From positions 5,630,001 through 5,694,000 of the forward strand of contig NZ_CP041402.1 in assembly GCF_007018905.1 (NCBI RefSeq): DNA of 64,000 bases. Direction: 5' to 3'. Each line of letters opens with the position of its first letter. Positions within the stretch are counted from its first letter, which is position 1. A program made the position numbers and the translations under genes. Below are positions 1 through 7,570 of the stretch, piece by piece. Below the pieces are notes generated by a model. It was not told the DNA's origin. It was given only the letters and a program-made list of their open reading frames with translations, and ran no database searches. This stretch comes from Tardiphaga sp. vice304. Lineage in GTDB: Bacteria > Pseudomonadota > Alphaproteobacteria > Rhizobiales > Xanthobacteraceae.

Positions 1-75
1 CCAGCGAGCGAGATTGGCTGCACGGATCTTGGCGCGCGTCTCCGCGCTGTGCTTCCGCCTCCCAGACTCAGTCAT
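1..75 (-). CDS. Small basic protein, NUMOD3-like start, truncated by window edge
   Basis: The ATG lies at 73-75 and the frame stays open to the window edge. The visible N-terminus (MTESGRRKHSAETRAKIRAA) is basic and resembles the NUMOD3-type DNA-binding motif found near homing endonucleases; this is resemblance only. The start overlaps the preceding stop by 4 nt (ATGA), so it is the third visible gene of the AlpA operon. Only 25 residues are visible. Confidence 0.45.
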   Translation of the reverse strand, partial: MTESGRRKHSAETRAKIRAANLARW

Positions 76-152
76 AGCGATGCTCGGGACAGCTCAACCC
101 GTCGAAAGCGGGGCTCCGTGGGAGCGTCTTCAATCTCCGAGGTGCTGCTCAT
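72..152 (-). CDS. 26-residue peptide between alpA and the next gene
   Basis: A 26-codon frame begins at an ATG overlapping the alpA stop (ATGA) and ends in a TGA overlapping the next ATG. Two consecutive 4-nt overlaps suggest translational coupling rather than chance. The peptide (starts MSSTSEIEDAP) has no recognised domain. It could be a short accessory peptide or simply a coupling reading frame. Confidence 0.35.
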   Translation of the reverse strand: MSSTSEIEDAPTEPRFRRVELSRASL

Positions 153-370
153 GGCCGGCGCCCGTCTGAGCCACCGCAAGTGTTGGCGCTGATCCAGGTG
201 AGCAGATCCTGCCGCCGGTAGCGTACCGCCCGCCCCACCTGAACGAAGGCAGGACCGGCCAATCGTGTTCGCCATGATTGGAGGGTTCGAACTGAGAGGC
301 TCAGAAGCTCAGCCGCGTCCTGCTCCTTGAGCAGCCTATCCAGGTCTTGTGGGGGTCGCTCTGTAGACAT
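149..370 (-). CDS. AlpA-like / MerR-type HTH DNA-binding protein
   Basis: This 73-residue protein has the HTH_17/AlpA layout: LLKEQDAAELLSLSVRTLQSW forms the helix-turn-helix (about residues 14-34), followed by a wing-like VGRAVRYRRQDLLTWI. AlpA proteins are excisionase-like regulators in prophages and integrative elements. It lies in a minus-strand operon divergent from the recombinase module; the second module has an equivalent at 59931-60128. I infer a role in directing recombinase activity or element regulation; this is not shown by the sequence alone. Confidence 0.8.
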   Translation of the reverse strand: MSTERPPQDLDRLLKEQDAAELLSLSVRTLQSWRTRLAGPAFVQVGRAVRYRRQDLLTWISANTCGGSDGRRP

Positions 371-461
371 GTCATCACCGCATCAAGTTCGATGCAGCAA
401 GACTGACTAAGATGACGCACTGAAAAATAGCCTATGCGAATTCGCAGTGAAGCGAATCGAA

Positions 462-1301
462 TTAGTTCGCTTTAGGCTTAGGCCCTGGCCGGGTCCACAA
501 TGCCCGCTCTTTATCGGGCAATTTGGCAAGTGCCTCATCCCGGCAGAGGCTAAACTGGCGCTTCCCGATCTTGCCCGGCCACTTTGTCTTCGCCATATCC
601 CATAAAGCTGGATTGGACATTGGTAGACAATTTTTGTCAGATGTCATCGATATAAGCCAATCGAGGCATTCTCGGCGAGCTTTGCCCTTGGTTTCGGTCT
701 GCCTTTGGGTCTTAGAGTAGCGATTGTCATCCGTGGGCAAGGATGCCAATGGCGTCGAGAAATCCCGCCGATCTGCCGTTTCAAGCCAGACTCCACTCCA
801 AATATTTACGGGCCGATTGTTCAGCATCTCACAAATGTTGCTGTTCTGAACATCTAGGACCAGATCTTTCCGTCGCCACTGAGCGGCGCTGACATTTACC
901 TCAGCTCCTGTTGTAGCGAATGTTCCAATTGCGACGAGTTCCCCACACGACAAGCCGCTGACAAGCTGGTCGATGCGCTCGACAATCGACTTTGCCGCTA
1001 CTCTCTCCAGCTCCGTTGGCTGAGGCAGTGGCTCGCCCAAAACGAAGAGTAAGCGGTGCACGAAGACTGCCGCGAGCTCGTTCTCACTTCTGTGCAAAGG
1101 CCACAAAAAGTTCACGGTTGGGCCGGGCGCCTGCCCTTCGCGGAAAATGGAAGAATATTGCGGCCGCGCCTCCAATAGCCGCGCGCTCACCTCGGCGATC
1201 GACTCATCTTGCAGGACATACCGCAGAAATGCGTCGCGCAGCATGAGGCCCCTCAGATTATCGAGCGCTTTTCCAGATGCTGAAACCACGTGCTCCATCA
1301 A
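462..1301 (-). CDS. Hypothetical protein, divergent partner of recombinase module
   Basis: This 279-residue protein has no family I can name. The N-terminal two thirds is mixed alpha/beta. The C-terminal 80 residues (from about KGKARRECLDWLISM) contain ALWDMAKTKWPGKIGKRQF and end in a basic GPKPKA tail; similar tails occur in small alphaproteobacterial DNA-binding proteins. It is transcribed away from the recombinase quartet across a 182-bp intergenic region. The positional equivalent at the second module (60219-61046) has a similar length but no visible sequence similarity. Confidence 0.7.
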   Translation of the reverse strand: MMEHVVSASGKALDNLRGLMLRDAFLRYVLQDESIAEVSARLLEARPQYSSIFREGQAPGPTVNFLWPLHRSENELAAVFVHRLLFVLGEPLPQPTELERVAAKSIVERIDQLVSGLSCGELVAIGTFATTGAEVNVSAAQWRRKDLVLDVQNSNICEMLNNRPVNIWSGVWLETADRRDFSTPLASLPTDDNRYSKTQRQTETKGKARRECLDWLISMTSDKNCLPMSNPALWDMAKTKWPGKIGKRQFSLCRDEALAKLPDKERALWTRPGPKPKAN

Positions 1302-1430
1302 GTACTCCCCGTGCGCGAATCACTGATCGGCAGATCAAAGATTAAGCCATCGGTGACGTCGCGTTGCGCTGATCCGCTGTTTATACATCTCGCAACTACG
1401 CTCAGGTCCCATGCGCTGCGCCGCTCTACC

Positions 1431-1444
1431 GTTTCATATGAAAC
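1431..1444. promoter_or_regulatory. 14-bp perfect palindrome in divergent intergenic region
   Basis: GTTTCATATGAAAC is a perfect palindrome about 40 bp upstream of the first quartet gene and inside the only spacer between the two divergent transcription units. It could be an operator for the AlpA or ParB-like HTH protein, or a recombinase site. The second module's intergenic region has no obvious equivalent. Confidence 0.45.
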
Positions 1445-1483
1445 TGTTGGACCGATGCGTGCCTGTACGCCGATCAACGTTGT

Positions 1484-1663
1484 ATGACGACAGATCGCCA
1501 CGACGGACTGACCGAAATCGCCGCCCTTTTAGCGGCAGCTCTTTTGCGTCTTCAGGACCGGAAGTCCAGTCGGATTTCAGCCGAAAATCGAGATAATCCG
1601 CTCGACTTCGAGCCCGGATCGCTCGGTCATGTCCATCGCAAATGCGAGGATATCGGCACGTGA
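1484..1663 (+). CDS. Small first gene of recombinase quartet
   Basis: This 59-residue frame starts at an ATG and ends in a TGA that overlaps the GTG start of the DUF2924 gene (GTGA). It is matched by a 62-residue gene in the same place at the second module (61250-61438). The two share a centre (LQDRKSSRISAENRDNPLDF here; LNARKSSLISLANRDSPLDF there) and a similar C-terminus, while the N-termini differ. Conservation between the copies is the main evidence that it is real. Function unknown; it may be an accessory factor of the recombinase. Confidence 0.7.
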   Translation: MTTDRHDGLTEIAALLAAALLRLQDRKSSRISAENRDNPLDFEPGSLGHVHRKCEDIGT

Positions 1664-2106
1664 ATGACACCGTTTTGAGCCAATTGGCGGCCCTAAAGGG
1701 CGCATCCGCCGCGGATTTGAGGGCCAAATGGCGGGAGCTGTTTGACAGCGAACCACCCCAGTATAACCGGCTTTTCCTGGAGAGCCGGCTGGCCTATCGG
1801 ATCCAGGAGCTGGCCTACGGCGGCCTGGCCCGCGAGACGGTCGACCGCCTCCGCGCCATGGCCAGGCAATACGACGCCAAGAGCGTCGCCGAGCGGAAAG
1901 CCCGCCCGGTAAATCGGCCGATCGCCGGCACGCAGTTGATCCGGGAGTGGCAGGGCATTTCGCACTGCGTGACGGTCCGGACCGACGACTTCGAATATCT
2001 CGGCCGTCCATACAAGTCGCTGTCGTCAGTGGCCCAGGAGATCACCGGCACCAAGTGGAACGGCTGGGTCTTCTTCGGCCTCAAGAATCACCAGGTGAAA
2101 TCATGA
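1660..2106 (+). CDS. DUF2924 domain protein
   Basis: This 148-residue protein begins at GTG 1660 (MNDTVLSQLAALKGAS), chosen because the second module starts at the same GTG and because it overlaps the upstream stop. The DUF2924 family shows RELFDSEPPQYNRLFLESRL, then LAYGGL and a C-terminal LSSVAQEITGTKWNGWVFFGL, which resembles the small DNA-binding-like end typical of the family. The stop overlaps the recombinase ATG by 4 nt. DUF2924 genes often sit next to large serine recombinases in alphaproteobacteria; their function is not established. Confidence 0.9.
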   Translation: MNDTVLSQLAALKGASAADLRAKWRELFDSEPPQYNRLFLESRLAYRIQELAYGGLARETVDRLRAMARQYDAKSVAERKARPVNRPIAGTQLIREWQGISHCVTVRTDDFEYLGRPYKSLSSVAQEITGTKWNGWVFFGLKNHQVKS

Positions 2107-3503
2107 GCGTCCGCCGCAGCAAGTCGGTCGAGCCCAAATCTGCAACGGCCGCTGCCGATGGAGGTCAGAAGTCCACGCATCGTGGTGATGCCCCGTCCCC
2201 GGTCCGCAAAATGCGGTGCGCGGTCTACACCCGCAAATCCAGCGAGGAGGGCCTCGACATGGAGTTTAACTCGCTGGAGGCCCAGCGAGAGGCCTGCGAG
2301 GCGTTCATCGTCAGCCAGCGCGCCAAAGGCTGGGCGCTCGTGCCCGACCGTTATGACGACGGGGGCATTTCCGGGGGAACTCTGGAGCGACCTGCGCTGA
2401 AGCGGCTGCTCGCCTATATCGAGGCCGGCAAACTGGACATCATCCTTGTCTACAAGATCGACCGGCTTTCCCGGTCGATGCTGGATTTTCTCAATTTGGT
2501 TGAGACTTTCGACGCGCGCAACGTCACCTTCGTGTCCATCACCCAGTCGTTCGACACCCGCAGCCCAATGGGCCGGCTGGTGCTCAACGTGATGCTGTCC
2601 TTCGGTCAATTCGAACGCGAGGTCACCGGCGAGCGGATCCGGGACAAGGTCGCGGCTTCCCGTAAGAAGGGCATGTGGATGGGCGGTTGGACGCCGCTTG
2701 GCTATGAAGTCCATGGTCGCAAGCTCATTATCCATGATGCCGACGCTGAGACGGTGCGAGGCATCTTCAAGCGGTTCCTGATCCTGAAGTCCGCGACCTT
2801 GCTGGCCAGAGAGCTGGTGGCGAAGGGGGCGACGAACCGGTACGGCCACCTCCTGGATAAAGGCGTGCTGTACAAGCTGCTGAGCAACCGCGTTTACGTT
2901 GGCGAGGCCGTTCACAAGGGCACGTCCTACCCCGGCGAGCACCAGGCCATCATCGACCGCAAGCTCTGGGACCAGGTCCACGCCCTCATGAAAGACAGCC
3001 CCCGAAGGCGGGCTGCCGGCGCCAGGGCACAGACCCCGGCGATCCTGAAAGGGCTGCTGTTTGGACCTGACGGCGCGGCGATGTCGCCCACCCACACCCG
3101 GAAAAACGGTCGGCTCTACCGCTATTACATCAGCCAAAGCGTCCTGAAGCGGGGGACGGATGCCTGCCCAGTCCGCCAGGTCCCGGCCGCGGAGATCGAG
3201 CGGATCGTGATTGAGCAAATTCGGTCGCTGCTGCTCGCACCAGAGGTCATCGTCGCCACCTGGCGCGCGGCGCAGAAAGCCGGCACGTCACTCGACGAGA
3301 ACGATGTCCGAAGTGCGCTCGTGGAATTCGAGCCTCTGTGGGCTGAACTCTTCCCAGCCGAACAGGCCCGCATTATCGAGCTGCTGGTCGAGCGGGTCGA
3401 CATCAGCCCGACCGGCATTGACCTCCGCCTGCGGGTCGATGGCCTGACCTCGCTTTGCAACGATCTCCGCGGTGCCACTGCCCCGCAGAAAGAGGCCGCA
3501 TGA
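2103..3503 (+). CDS. Large serine recombinase, copy 1
   Basis: This 466-residue protein starts at ATG 2103, overlapping the DUF2924 stop (ATGA). The resolvase domain (about residues 36-190) has YTRKSS with the predicted nucleophile Ser46, then YKIDRLSRSMLDF and GQFEREVTGERIRDK. A recombinase domain follows (GWTPLGYEV onward, about 200-310). The usual zinc-ribbon CxxC is replaced by GPDG in LLFGPDGAAMSPTHTRK, leaving a single Cys (GTDACP). The family integrates or excises phages and islands. The N-terminal 35 residues diverge strongly from the second copy, while the rest is nearly identical. Confidence 0.93.
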   Translation: MSVRRSKSVEPKSATAAADGGQKSTHRGDAPSPVRKMRCAVYTRKSSEEGLDMEFNSLEAQREACEAFIVSQRAKGWALVPDRYDDGGISGGTLERPALKRLLAYIEAGKLDIILVYKIDRLSRSMLDFLNLVETFDARNVTFVSITQSFDTRSPMGRLVLNVMLSFGQFEREVTGERIRDKVAASRKKGMWMGGWTPLGYEVHGRKLIIHDADAETVRGIFKRFLILKSATLLARELVAKGATNRYGHLLDKGVLYKLLSNRVYVGEAVHKGTSYPGEHQAIIDRKLWDQVHALMKDSPRRRAAGARAQTPAILKGLLFGPDGAAMSPTHTRKNGRLYRYYISQSVLKRGTDACPVRQVPAAEIERIVIEQIRSLLLAPEVIVATWRAAQKAGTSLDENDVRSALVEFEPLWAELFPAEQARIIELLVERVDISPTGIDLRLRVDGLTSLCNDLRGATAPQKEAA

Positions 3504-3940
3504 CAGCTCAGCAGAACCTGATTGTCGGCAAATCCCGCCGCCCGACGCTGAGCCGAGACGGCCGAACGATCTCGGTTCACATTCCCATCACGCTGCGCCA
3601 CCAAGCAGGCCGCAAGCAGGTCGTGACACCGCCCGATGCGGCGCCTTGGATCCCGCGGGCCGCTCGTATCGACAGCACCTTGGTCAAAGCGGTCGTTCGC
3701 GCCCATCGGTGGCGGGACATGCTGGAGTCCGGCCGGCACGCCACCGTCCGAGATTTGGCGAAAGCAGAAGGCATCAACGAGTCGTATCTCAGCCGGATAT
3801 TACGGCTCACGCTGCTGGCACCAGCGCTAATCCAGTCGATCCTCGAAGGACAGCAGTCCGATGGTCTCGAACTTAATGGGCTGCTTGGACCCCTTCCGCT
3901 CGATTGGGCGCGGCAGCAAGAGCAGCTGATCGCGAAATAG
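3500..3940 (+). CDS. ParB-like HTH protein, last gene of recombinase quartet
   Basis: This 146-residue protein starts at ATG 3500, overlapping the recombinase stop by 4 nt. Residues about 80-115 (ATVRDLAKAEGINESYLSRI followed by LRLTLLAPALIQSILEGQQ) resemble the central HTH of ParB/KorB-type DNA-binding proteins. The rest is basic N-terminally and has a conserved GLLGPLPLDWARQQEQL tail. It is invariably the fourth gene in both modules here. It probably binds DNA at the element end or regulates the operon; this is inference. Confidence 0.8.
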   Translation: MTAQQNLIVGKSRRPTLSRDGRTISVHIPITLRHQAGRKQVVTPPDAAPWIPRAARIDSTLVKAVVRAHRWRDMLESGRHATVRDLAKAEGINESYLSRILRLTLLAPALIQSILEGQQSDGLELNGLLGPLPLDWARQQEQLIAK

Positions 3941-3995
3941 GGAGGATCGCCCAATCCCTCCTGGGCTCGTCCGCGCCCCCACCTGATTTCTTGCC

Positions 3996-4016
3996 AACCG
4001 AGTGCGGTACTCGTGC
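3996..4016. repeat. Candidate end/att segment after module 1
   Basis: A 21-bp string beginning AACCGAGTGCGGT lies 56 bp after the last quartet gene. The same string recurs at 6312-6332 after a decayed copy of that gene, but the sequence to its right differs between the two sites. This is what a recombination core with different right arms would look like. No equivalent was seen after module 2. Confidence 0.4.
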
Positions 4017-4169
4017 GGTATCCTCGTGACGCGTTAGGGGAATGCGCAACGCCCGTGCGGCTTTCTCGACAACGTCGACGGAGGCCGTCGGCGCCAGCGA
4101 TCCCGCCAGACCGGCGGTCGAAGACTGATAAAGCCGTCGGTAATCGCCGGCGGGGCAGCATAACCAAAG

Positions 4170-4298
4170 CTAGTCCCGCGGGCGATTAAGGCCGACTACG
4201 TCGACCAAGCCGATCGCACCGGTGACGTCGATCGATACGGCTGCGATGCCGGCAGCCTGCATGTAGCGTTCGACAAGGGCTTCTTGTTGCGTCGGCAT
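4170..4298 (-). CDS. 42-residue hypothetical protein
   Basis: The short frame starts ATG at 4298 (MPTQQEALVERYMQAAGIAA) and ends TAG at 4170. Composition and periodicity look coding, and it follows two other small minus-strand genes closely (34 nt after the alpha-CTD-like gene). Function unknown. It may form a small operon with 4332-4550 and 4577-4963. Confidence 0.4.
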   Translation of the reverse strand: MPTQQEALVERYMQAAGIAAVSIDVTGAIGLVDVVGLNRPRD

Positions 4299-4331
4299 AA
4301 AACTGAGAAAACGATAATGTGCCGTTGCAGG

Positions 4332-4550
4332 TCAATCTCTGTGGTTTGGGCCACCCAACGCTGTCCGCAGGAATTTTAGCGATCGCGGCCCGATGTCCTG
4401 CATGCTGAGAATATTCTGATCCGATGTTTCGCGGACCTCGCCTACCGTCGCGAAGCCATTTCGTTGGAGCGCGTTTAGAATGCGCGCCGGTAGTTCAAGG
4501 TCGACAATCAGCGTGTGGTCAGGCAGGTCCGGCTTGGGAGTAGAATTCAC
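4332..4550 (-). CDS. RNA polymerase alpha C-terminal-domain-like small protein
   Basis: From GTG 4550 this 72-residue protein is almost entirely one alpha-CTD-like fold: LIVDLELPARILNALQRNGF, VGEVRE, then the helix-hairpin-helix MQDIGPRSLKFLRTAL. In RpoA this domain contacts UP elements and activators; free-standing copies occur in Bradyrhizobium. GTG was chosen because the longer ATG version overlaps the upstream gene in another frame. It may modulate transcription or simply bind DNA. Confidence 0.65.
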   Translation of the reverse strand: MNSTPKPDLPDHTLIVDLELPARILNALQRNGFATVGEVRETSDQNILSMQDIGPRSLKFLRTALGGPNHRD

Positions 4551-4576
4551 CGTTACTACCCCGCGCTGATCTAAAA

Positions 4577-4963
4577 TTACGCTGGTTGAACCAAGGCGCA
4601 ACCATCCTTGATCGCTGCCGCATAGACTGCTTTCAGATCTGGCGCCGCTAGAATGGCTTCCGCAGCGTTGAAGGTGAAGTCTTCCTTCCACGTCGCGAGG
4701 TCGGCTGCCGACGACATCGCCGCCGCGACGGTGACGTATGCGACACGGCCAGCAACGCCGTTCGAAAGTGTTTCGACAAATTTGCGCAGTTTGGTCGGCG
4801 TGTGGCCTTCCCTCGCAAGTCTTTCCGCCTTCAGCCGGTCGCGATTAGCGAAAGCCGCCATCTTTTCATCACTCTCTCCGGTCGCCGGCTTAGCTGGGGT
4901 TTTGAAGAGCGCTTCGGCTTGCTTGCGGGCTGATCCGCCGGCGGGTGTTTTCTGCTGGGTCAT
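4577..4963 (-). CDS. Conserved hypothetical protein
   Basis: This 128-residue soluble protein starts at MTQQKTPAGG; an upstream ATG at 5014 is also possible. The N-terminal block GGSARKQAEALFKTP ... NRDRLKAERLAREG is clearly related to the 60-residue protein at 18020-18202 (TSAQRAAEATFKVAL ... NRARLKALRLARDS), so the two share a small family. The second half (VAYVTVAAAMSSAADLATW) has no counterpart there. Function unknown. Confidence 0.6.
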   Translation of the reverse strand: MTQQKTPAGGSARKQAEALFKTPAKPATGESDEKMAAFANRDRLKAERLAREGHTPTKLRKFVETLSNGVAGRVAYVTVAAAMSSAADLATWKEDFTFNAAEAILAAPDLKAVYAAAIKDGCALVQPA

Positions 4964-5031
4964 ATCTGATCTCGAACATATTCTGAAAAAGGTAGGGTAA
5001 GGCGCGTTGGTCAACGACAGGTGAAATTCAG

Positions 5032-5424
5032 CTAGCGAGGTCGCGCAATCGGCCGGGGCCGAGGCAGTGGTATTGGCGGTGGAAGGCTTGGAGGCTGGTC
5101 ATCTTGGATGCGAAGGGTCAGCGCTCGCCGCAGCGCTTCCGCAGCAATTTCATCAGGCACGCTCAAACGACTAGTGTCAGCCTTAGGAGACGCAATAACC
5201 GCTGCACGTGTTTCAGTCTTTGAACTCGTCGACGCTGGTGGGGGCGCCTGAGTGAGACCTCATGGCCCTAGAAAATAAACGGCAACATAACCGAGACCGG
5301 CGACGCCGGCGATGAGAACCACGGCGATTATCATAGTGTAAACTTGTGCGCGTACATGATCCAGCAATACCAATAATTGGTCATGCTGCCTTTCGACATG
5401 GTCAGCGTCGTCCGGCTGCTCCAA
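5032..5424 (-). pseudogene. Single-TM protein with proline-rich tail interrupted by in-frame TGA
   Basis: Read from a TTG at 5424, the frame encodes a charged head (EQPDDADHVERQHDQLLVLL) and one membrane helix (MIIAVVLIAGVAGLGYVAVY), then a TGA at 5260-5262. The same frame stays open for 75 more codons with protein-like composition (SVPDEIAAEALRRALTLRI, then PPSLPPPIPLPRPRP) to TAG at 5032. The simplest reading is a membrane-anchored, proline-tailed protein broken by one nonsense mutation. Alternatively the first 54 codons are a complete small membrane protein. Confidence 0.45.
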
Positions 5425-5568
5425 TTGATGCGCTCGCTAGTTGCCGCTCCATGCCCCGAATCTAGGCCATCACTTAGGCTTTTTGCGGTCGACGCGGACG
5501 CTGCGGAACTCGGACGGCCCTTTTAACCGGCGTCGCTTTCGAGTTTTCCGGCCTTCGATTGGTGCGTT

Positions 5569-5844
5569 CTAGTCGGTTAGCCGATCGATCTGCACCGCTG
5601 CAAGTTCGGACGATTTCGGGGATGCAGCGGATTTCTTGGGGCGGCCGTTGGTGGCGCCTGCCAAGCCCATTTCAACAAGGCGGCGAATGGCTTCTGATCG
5701 GCCCGGGCTGTCGGACTGTTGCGCCGCCCAAACCTCAATTGCAGCAACGGTTGTTTCCGACCAACGTGTGCCGATTTGAACGCCTTGACCGGCGGCAGGT
5801 CTACCCCGTCCTTTTTTGGTACCATTTTTAATTACGGCCTTCAT
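5569..5844 (-). CDS. Ribbon-helix-helix-like DNA-binding protein
   Basis: This 91-residue protein starts at MKAVIKNGTKKGRGRP, with a basic N-terminus. The core VQIGTRWSETTVAAIEVWAA followed by SRSEAIRRLVEMGL (residues about 25-65; sequence reads GRSEAIRRLVEMG) matches the strand-helix-helix layout of RHH repressors and antitoxins. The C-terminus is a Lys/Ser-rich tail. No toxin partner is visible. An inverted repeat around the start codon may be its own operator. Confidence 0.65.
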   Translation of the reverse strand: MKAVIKNGTKKGRGRPAAGQGVQIGTRWSETTVAAIEVWAAQQSDSPGRSEAIRRLVEMGLAGATNGRPKKSAASPKSSELAAVQIDRLTD

Positions 5845-5858
5845 TTTATTATGGTACC
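5818..5858. promoter_or_regulatory. Inverted repeat flanking the RHH start codon
   Basis: GGTACCAT (5818-5825) and ATGGTACC (5851-5858) form an 8-bp inverted repeat straddling the start codon of the RHH gene. RHH repressors commonly autoregulate by binding such repeats; that they do so here is inference. Confidence 0.3.
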
Positions 5859-6084
5859 GGAAAAACAAACCGAGAGGAAGCTGGAACTTCCTGCCGGCCC
5901 TAACCTGCAACGATGAGGTCTAGTCATGACGAAAGTTGCGCGTACTCATAGCACGATCGCGCTTGTCTTTGGGCGCCTCCCATCTGCCACCGTTAATCCT
6001 GAGCGATACCTAGACCCTCACCTAAAAGCGTAATCAATGATCAGATGCTCCAAACCTGCGACATGGCCATTGGCGTTTTTACAC

Positions 6085-6255
6085 GAGGCTCAACGAGTGA
6101 TATCTCAGCCGCGTGTTGCGCTTGACACTATTGGCGCCAGCGATAATCCAATCGATCCTTGAAGGGCAGCAGTCCGCTGGTCTCGAACTTAACGGGCTGC
6201 TTGGACCCCTTCCGCTCGATTGGGCGCGGCAGCAAGAGCAGTTGACCCCGAAATA
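6085..6255 (+). pseudogene. Decayed 3' end of the quartet's ParB-like gene
   Basis: From about 6085 the sequence matches the last part of the gene at 3500-3940. The frame reads a degenerate NE-SYLSRVLRLTL segment, then APAIIQSILEGQQSAGLELNG-like and GLLGPLPLDWARQQEQLTPK before TAG at 6253. The similarity continues about 70 bp past the stop into the shared AACCGAGTGCGG string. The upstream three genes are absent. It is a remnant of an earlier third module or of a partial duplication. Confidence 0.75.
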
Positions 6256-6311
6256 GGGTCCGTCGTCCCATCTATCATGGGCTCGTCCGTCCCTTCATCT
6301 GATTCCCTGCC

Positions 6312-6348
6312 AACCGAGTGCGGTACTCGTGCAATACCGCACTCGGTT
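6312..6348. repeat. 14-bp perfect inverted repeat at end of module remnant
   Basis: AACCGAGTGCGGTA (6312-6325) and TACCGCACTCGGTT (6335-6348) are perfect inverted arms around a 9-bp centre. The left arm and centre are also present at 3996-4016. No T-run follows, so it is not an ordinary terminator. A dimeric recombinase or HTH protein could bind it; an att-site role is inferred. Confidence 0.5.
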
Positions 6349-6352
6349 AGGA

Positions 6353-6740
6353 AGATCGCTGGCAAACTGTTGCTGCCGAGCACTCCACGCCATCGGGTGT
6401 TATGAATGCCACAAGCTAGCCAGCACACGCATAGCAACGCGTGCATGATTGCTCATTGGCGCCACGGTGATCCTGCAAGAGCAGGTGGCACCCCCGCGCG
6501 CTTTTGCAGAACCATCGCCGCCGCTTCCTTGACTGGAGGTGGCGGCGGTTTGCGTTTGGGGCCTCAGCTCTCGCTCAAAAGCGATGATGTGCAGCACGGC
6601 CGATTGCCCGGATGGATGGCTGTCGGTAAAATCTAGTTTGCAGATGCGCAAGAAGATCACTTCGTGGAGATTTTCACGCTTCGTTAACTATCCTGACCCA
6701 GTGTCTCGCAAGCTGACAGATTGTAGCGCAAGGACTGGCT
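6353..6740. other. Intergenic, no clear gene
   Basis: Nothing here is supported as a gene. A minus-strand frame at 6400-6660 has an Arg/Ser/Cys-rich C-terminal half and no family. The last bases form the leader of the secreted protein at 6741. Confidence 0.5.
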
Positions 6741-7121
6741 ATGAAACTTAACTTTTTCAATTTCGCTGCGGCCGCAGCATTGCTTCTAATGCCCGGGCTC
6801 GCAAGAGCGGATGATCGCGCCGGGGCAGCTATCGCAGGCGCGGTCATTGGTGCGATCGTGGCTTCCTCGATGCCCGTTGAGCAACGAGAGCCTGCTCGTG
6901 AATACATCTACCGGGATCGTGAACGTCCACGGTCCTACGAATATTATGGCGATCTGTCGCCCGGGCAACGTTTTGGATATGGCCCGCATGGATCGCGAGA
7001 ATTACCGCGTCAGTACGGAGTTGAAGGATACCACTACGACGTCGTAAACCGCAGGGCCGTCGTATTTCAACCGCACACGCGTCGGATCATTCACGTATAT
7101 GATGTGAACGACGAGGATTGA
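6741..7121 (+). CDS. Small exported protein with glycine-zipper segment
   Basis: This 126-residue protein has a clear Sec signal peptide (MKLNFFNFAAAAALLLMPG ending in ARA, cleavage near residue 23). A glycine-zipper-like stretch AGAAIAGAVIGAIVASS follows, then a Tyr/Arg-rich region. The C-terminal module (YGVEGYHYDVVNRRAVVF and HTRRIIHVYDV) resembles the end of small Bradyrhizobium periplasmic proteins of unknown role. It lies alone and is followed by a terminator hairpin. Confidence 0.75.
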   Translation: MKLNFFNFAAAAALLLMPGLARADDRAGAAIAGAVIGAIVASSMPVEQREPAREYIYRDRERPRSYEYYGDLSPGQRFGYGPHGSRELPRQYGVEGYHYDVVNRRAVVFQPHTRRIIHVYDVNDED

Positions 7122-7126
7122 CTTCA

Positions 7127-7147
7127 ATGGCCCCTTAATCGGGCCAT
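7127..7147 (+). terminator. Probable rho-independent terminator
   Basis: ATGGCCC and GGGCCAT form a 7-bp stem around CTTAATC, 5 nt after the 6741-7121 stop. TTTG and a later T6 follow. Confidence 0.6.
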
Positions 7148-7330
7148 TTGTCTGCATTTTTTCGAGATACTGCCTGCCCAGTTGACGGTCATGTGGCCAT
7201 CGGGCTACTTATTAGAGAGCATTAGCTTATCGAAACCCGGTGCTGGCCTGTTTCGACCCCTAGTGCCTAATTCAAAAATTGCGATGGACTATTTACGAAA
7301 GTCTCAGGAAATAGAACCTATGTTCGACTC

Positions 7331-7570
7331 ATGAGCGAACATAGGATTGCACCGCGAAAACGCGTTTTCAAAGCTGGCACCATCGAATTTGGCGGCGGCG
7401 GCATCGATTGCACAGTCCGTAACTTATCGGATACGGGGGCTGCTCTGTCTGTTGAAAGCCCGGCAGGAATTCCGTCTGAATTTAATCTCGTCGTTGTTTC
7501 TGATCAGATCAGCCGAATGTGCCGGGTAGTCTGGCGGAAAGAAAACAGGATTGGAATTACCTTCGACTAG
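7331..7570 (+). CDS. PilZ-domain protein
   Basis: This 79-residue protein is a lone PilZ domain. The N-terminal arginine motif RIAPR (residues 5-9) and the NLSDTGAAL motif (about residues 35-43) are the c-di-GMP-binding RxxxR and (D/N)xSxxG elements. It is likely a c-di-GMP effector, though many short alphaproteobacterial PilZ proteins are uncharacterised. The window also encodes an EAL protein (19240-22011) that could act on the same signal; no direct link is visible. Confidence 0.85.
   Translation: MSEHRIAPRKRVFKAGTIEFGGGGIDCTVRNLSDTGAALSVESPAGIPSEFNLVVVSDQISRMCRVVWRKENRIGITFD

Noticed and set aside
2088..3218. Minus-strand frame of 376 codons under the recombinase
   Set aside because: Antisense shadow of the recombinase in high-GC DNA; the plus-strand protein is a clear family member.
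6312..6348. Rho-independent terminator
   Set aside because: A perfect stem, but the flanking sequence has no T-run on either strand, and half of it is shared with 3996-4016 in a different context.
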